From the NCBI GenBank assembly GCA_015067375.1, contig SVMQ01000086.1:1-8412 (forward strand): 8,412 bases of DNA, read 5' to 3'. Below the pieces are notes generated by a model that worked only from the letters and a program-made list of their open reading frames with translations, did no database searches and had not been told where the DNA came from. The stretch comes from Oscillospiraceae bacterium. GTDB lineage: Bacteria > Bacillota > Clostridia > Oscillospirales > Ruminococcaceae. Shown here one piece after another: positions 6,827 to 8,412 of this stretch. Position 1 is the first letter of the stretch, and every line of letters begins with the position of its first letter. The position numbers and the translations under genes were made by a program.

Positions 6827-7630
6827 ATGAGTGGATTTAAGATCAATTTTCGATTGCAGGAATTGGATAAGGTGATGCCATTTGGCGGTGAGGATTCTTT
6901 CTGGATCCATTGGTATGCGCTGACGGACGGTTTTCTTTGGATAGAGGCGGGGGAGCAGACACTATATGAATATTCCGAAGCGGCGCACGGATACTTTCAT
7001 GGATGTCCGCAGTATAATGATTATCAGGTCGCACGGTTTGTTGAGGATTTTACGTCTAAATTCAAATATGTGAGCGAGTCTGTGCCTGAGTGGCTCTTTG
7101 AAAAAGCGGAGCATATAAGGCAGGAAGCTTATGAATGGAAGCAGTATCATATAGATGACCCCGACGATGTTTTTGATGTTTTTTATGATAATGAGTTTAG
7201 TAAACTTATCGAATGGCATCAGAAAAGGTCTTTTGACACACTGCACCTTGTTGACGGCCCTTATATCAGTATTGTCAGATGCGGCGACCGTTTGAAATTT
7301 ATGTGGGACAGCGACTGCACAACGGAGCTTGGATGCAGTGTGTGGACAGCACCGAACGGATTGTATGAAATGAAATACTGCGATTTTGTATCCGCTGCAA
7401 CTGAGTTTTTGAACAACTTTATTGAGGCAATGGACAGACAGGTGGAAGCTGCATTGATCAAGGATTGGGGCGATATCAGCGTTGATAAGAAAGGACTTGT
7501 AAATAATCATGCTGAAAATAAAATCAGATATTATGATGCGCTTTCCTGTCTTATGAATGACAAAAAGTCGGAGGATTGGTCTGCTGTATCAGATAGGTAT
7601 GAAAAAATGTGTTGTGAGTTGAATAAATAA
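6827..7630 (+). CDS. Uncharacterised protein, probable DUF5984 family
   Basis: 267 residues, no signal peptide or membrane helix, rich in aromatic and acidic residues. Visible landmarks are an N-terminal FKINFRLQELDKVMPFGG, then WYALTDGFLWIEAG (29-42), YNDYQVARFVEDF (63-75), a charged helical middle, FDTLHLVDGPYISIVRCGD (136-154) and a C-terminal helical part (about 187-267). From memory the order (basic start, HW-LTDG-YWI, DYQVAR-ED, VPE) matches the DUF5984 family, whose function is unknown. GGAG at 6818-6821 lies 5 bases before the ATG, inside the end of the U32 gene, and only 2 bases separate the U32 stop from this start, so it is probably co-transcribed. Its sampled G+C (about 28-47% per 60 bases) is well below that of the U32 gene (about 60%), suggesting a more recent arrival. 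That it is a real gene is well supported; the family call is moderate. Confidence 0.72.
   Translation: MSGFKINFRLQELDKVMPFGGEDSFWIHWYALTDGFLWIEAGEQTLYEYSEAAHGYFHGCPQYNDYQVARFVEDFTSKFKYVSESVPEWLFEKAEHIRQEAYEWKQYHIDDPDDVFDVFYDNEFSKLIEWHQKRSFDTLHLVDGPYISIVRCGDRLKFMWDSDCTTELGCSVWTAPNGLYEMKYCDFVSAATEFLNNFIEAMDRQVEAALIKDWGDISVDKKGLVNNHAENKIRYYDALSCLMNDKKSEDWSAVSDRYEKMCCELNK

Positions 7631-8412
<782 letters not shown>

Overview
The window looks like a chromosomal segment from a moderately G+C-rich Gram-positive (Bacillota) bacterium. The best guess is a Ruminococcus-like clostridium (Oscillospirales). This rests on AGG-type ribosome sites, TTGACA/TATAAT promoters, the ZapA-like/U32-protease gene pair, a Bacillus-type MreB, and protein sequences that resemble clostridial homologues. 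The taxonomic call is an inference from general resemblance, not from a marker gene.

Layout: (1) 1-714, plus strand: the C-terminal two thirds of a class I DAHP synthase, the first enzyme of the shikimate pathway. (2) 738-789: a nested hairpin that can terminate both this gene and the convergent gene beyond it. (3) 791-3340, minus strand: a complete Cu+-exporting P1B-ATPase (CopA) with one metal-binding HMA domain at each end. It has a near-consensus promoter and a palindromic candidate operator. (4) 3341-3585: a divergent intergenic region carrying the copA and zapA-like promoters. (5) 3586-7630, plus strand: a three-gene run. It holds a ZapA-domain protein with a very long coiled coil, a U32-family protein of the RlhA type whose start overlaps the previous stop (ATGA), and an A+T-richer gene of unknown function (probably DUF5984) two bases further on. 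(6) 7631-7883: an A+T-rich intergenic region with an extended -10 promoter. (7) 7884 to the end: the first half of mreB.

Functionally these are mostly housekeeping genes: aromatic amino-acid synthesis, copper homeostasis, cell division (ZapA-like), probable RNA modification (U32/RlhA-like), and cell shape (MreB). I see no mobile element, CRISPR array, tRNA, rRNA or phage gene, and no convincing new multi-gene system. The points most worth a second look are the proline-free coiled-coil extension of the ZapA-like protein with its clamp-motif-like C-terminus, the C-terminal HMA domain of CopA and its operator, and the compositionally distinct gene at 6827-7630.
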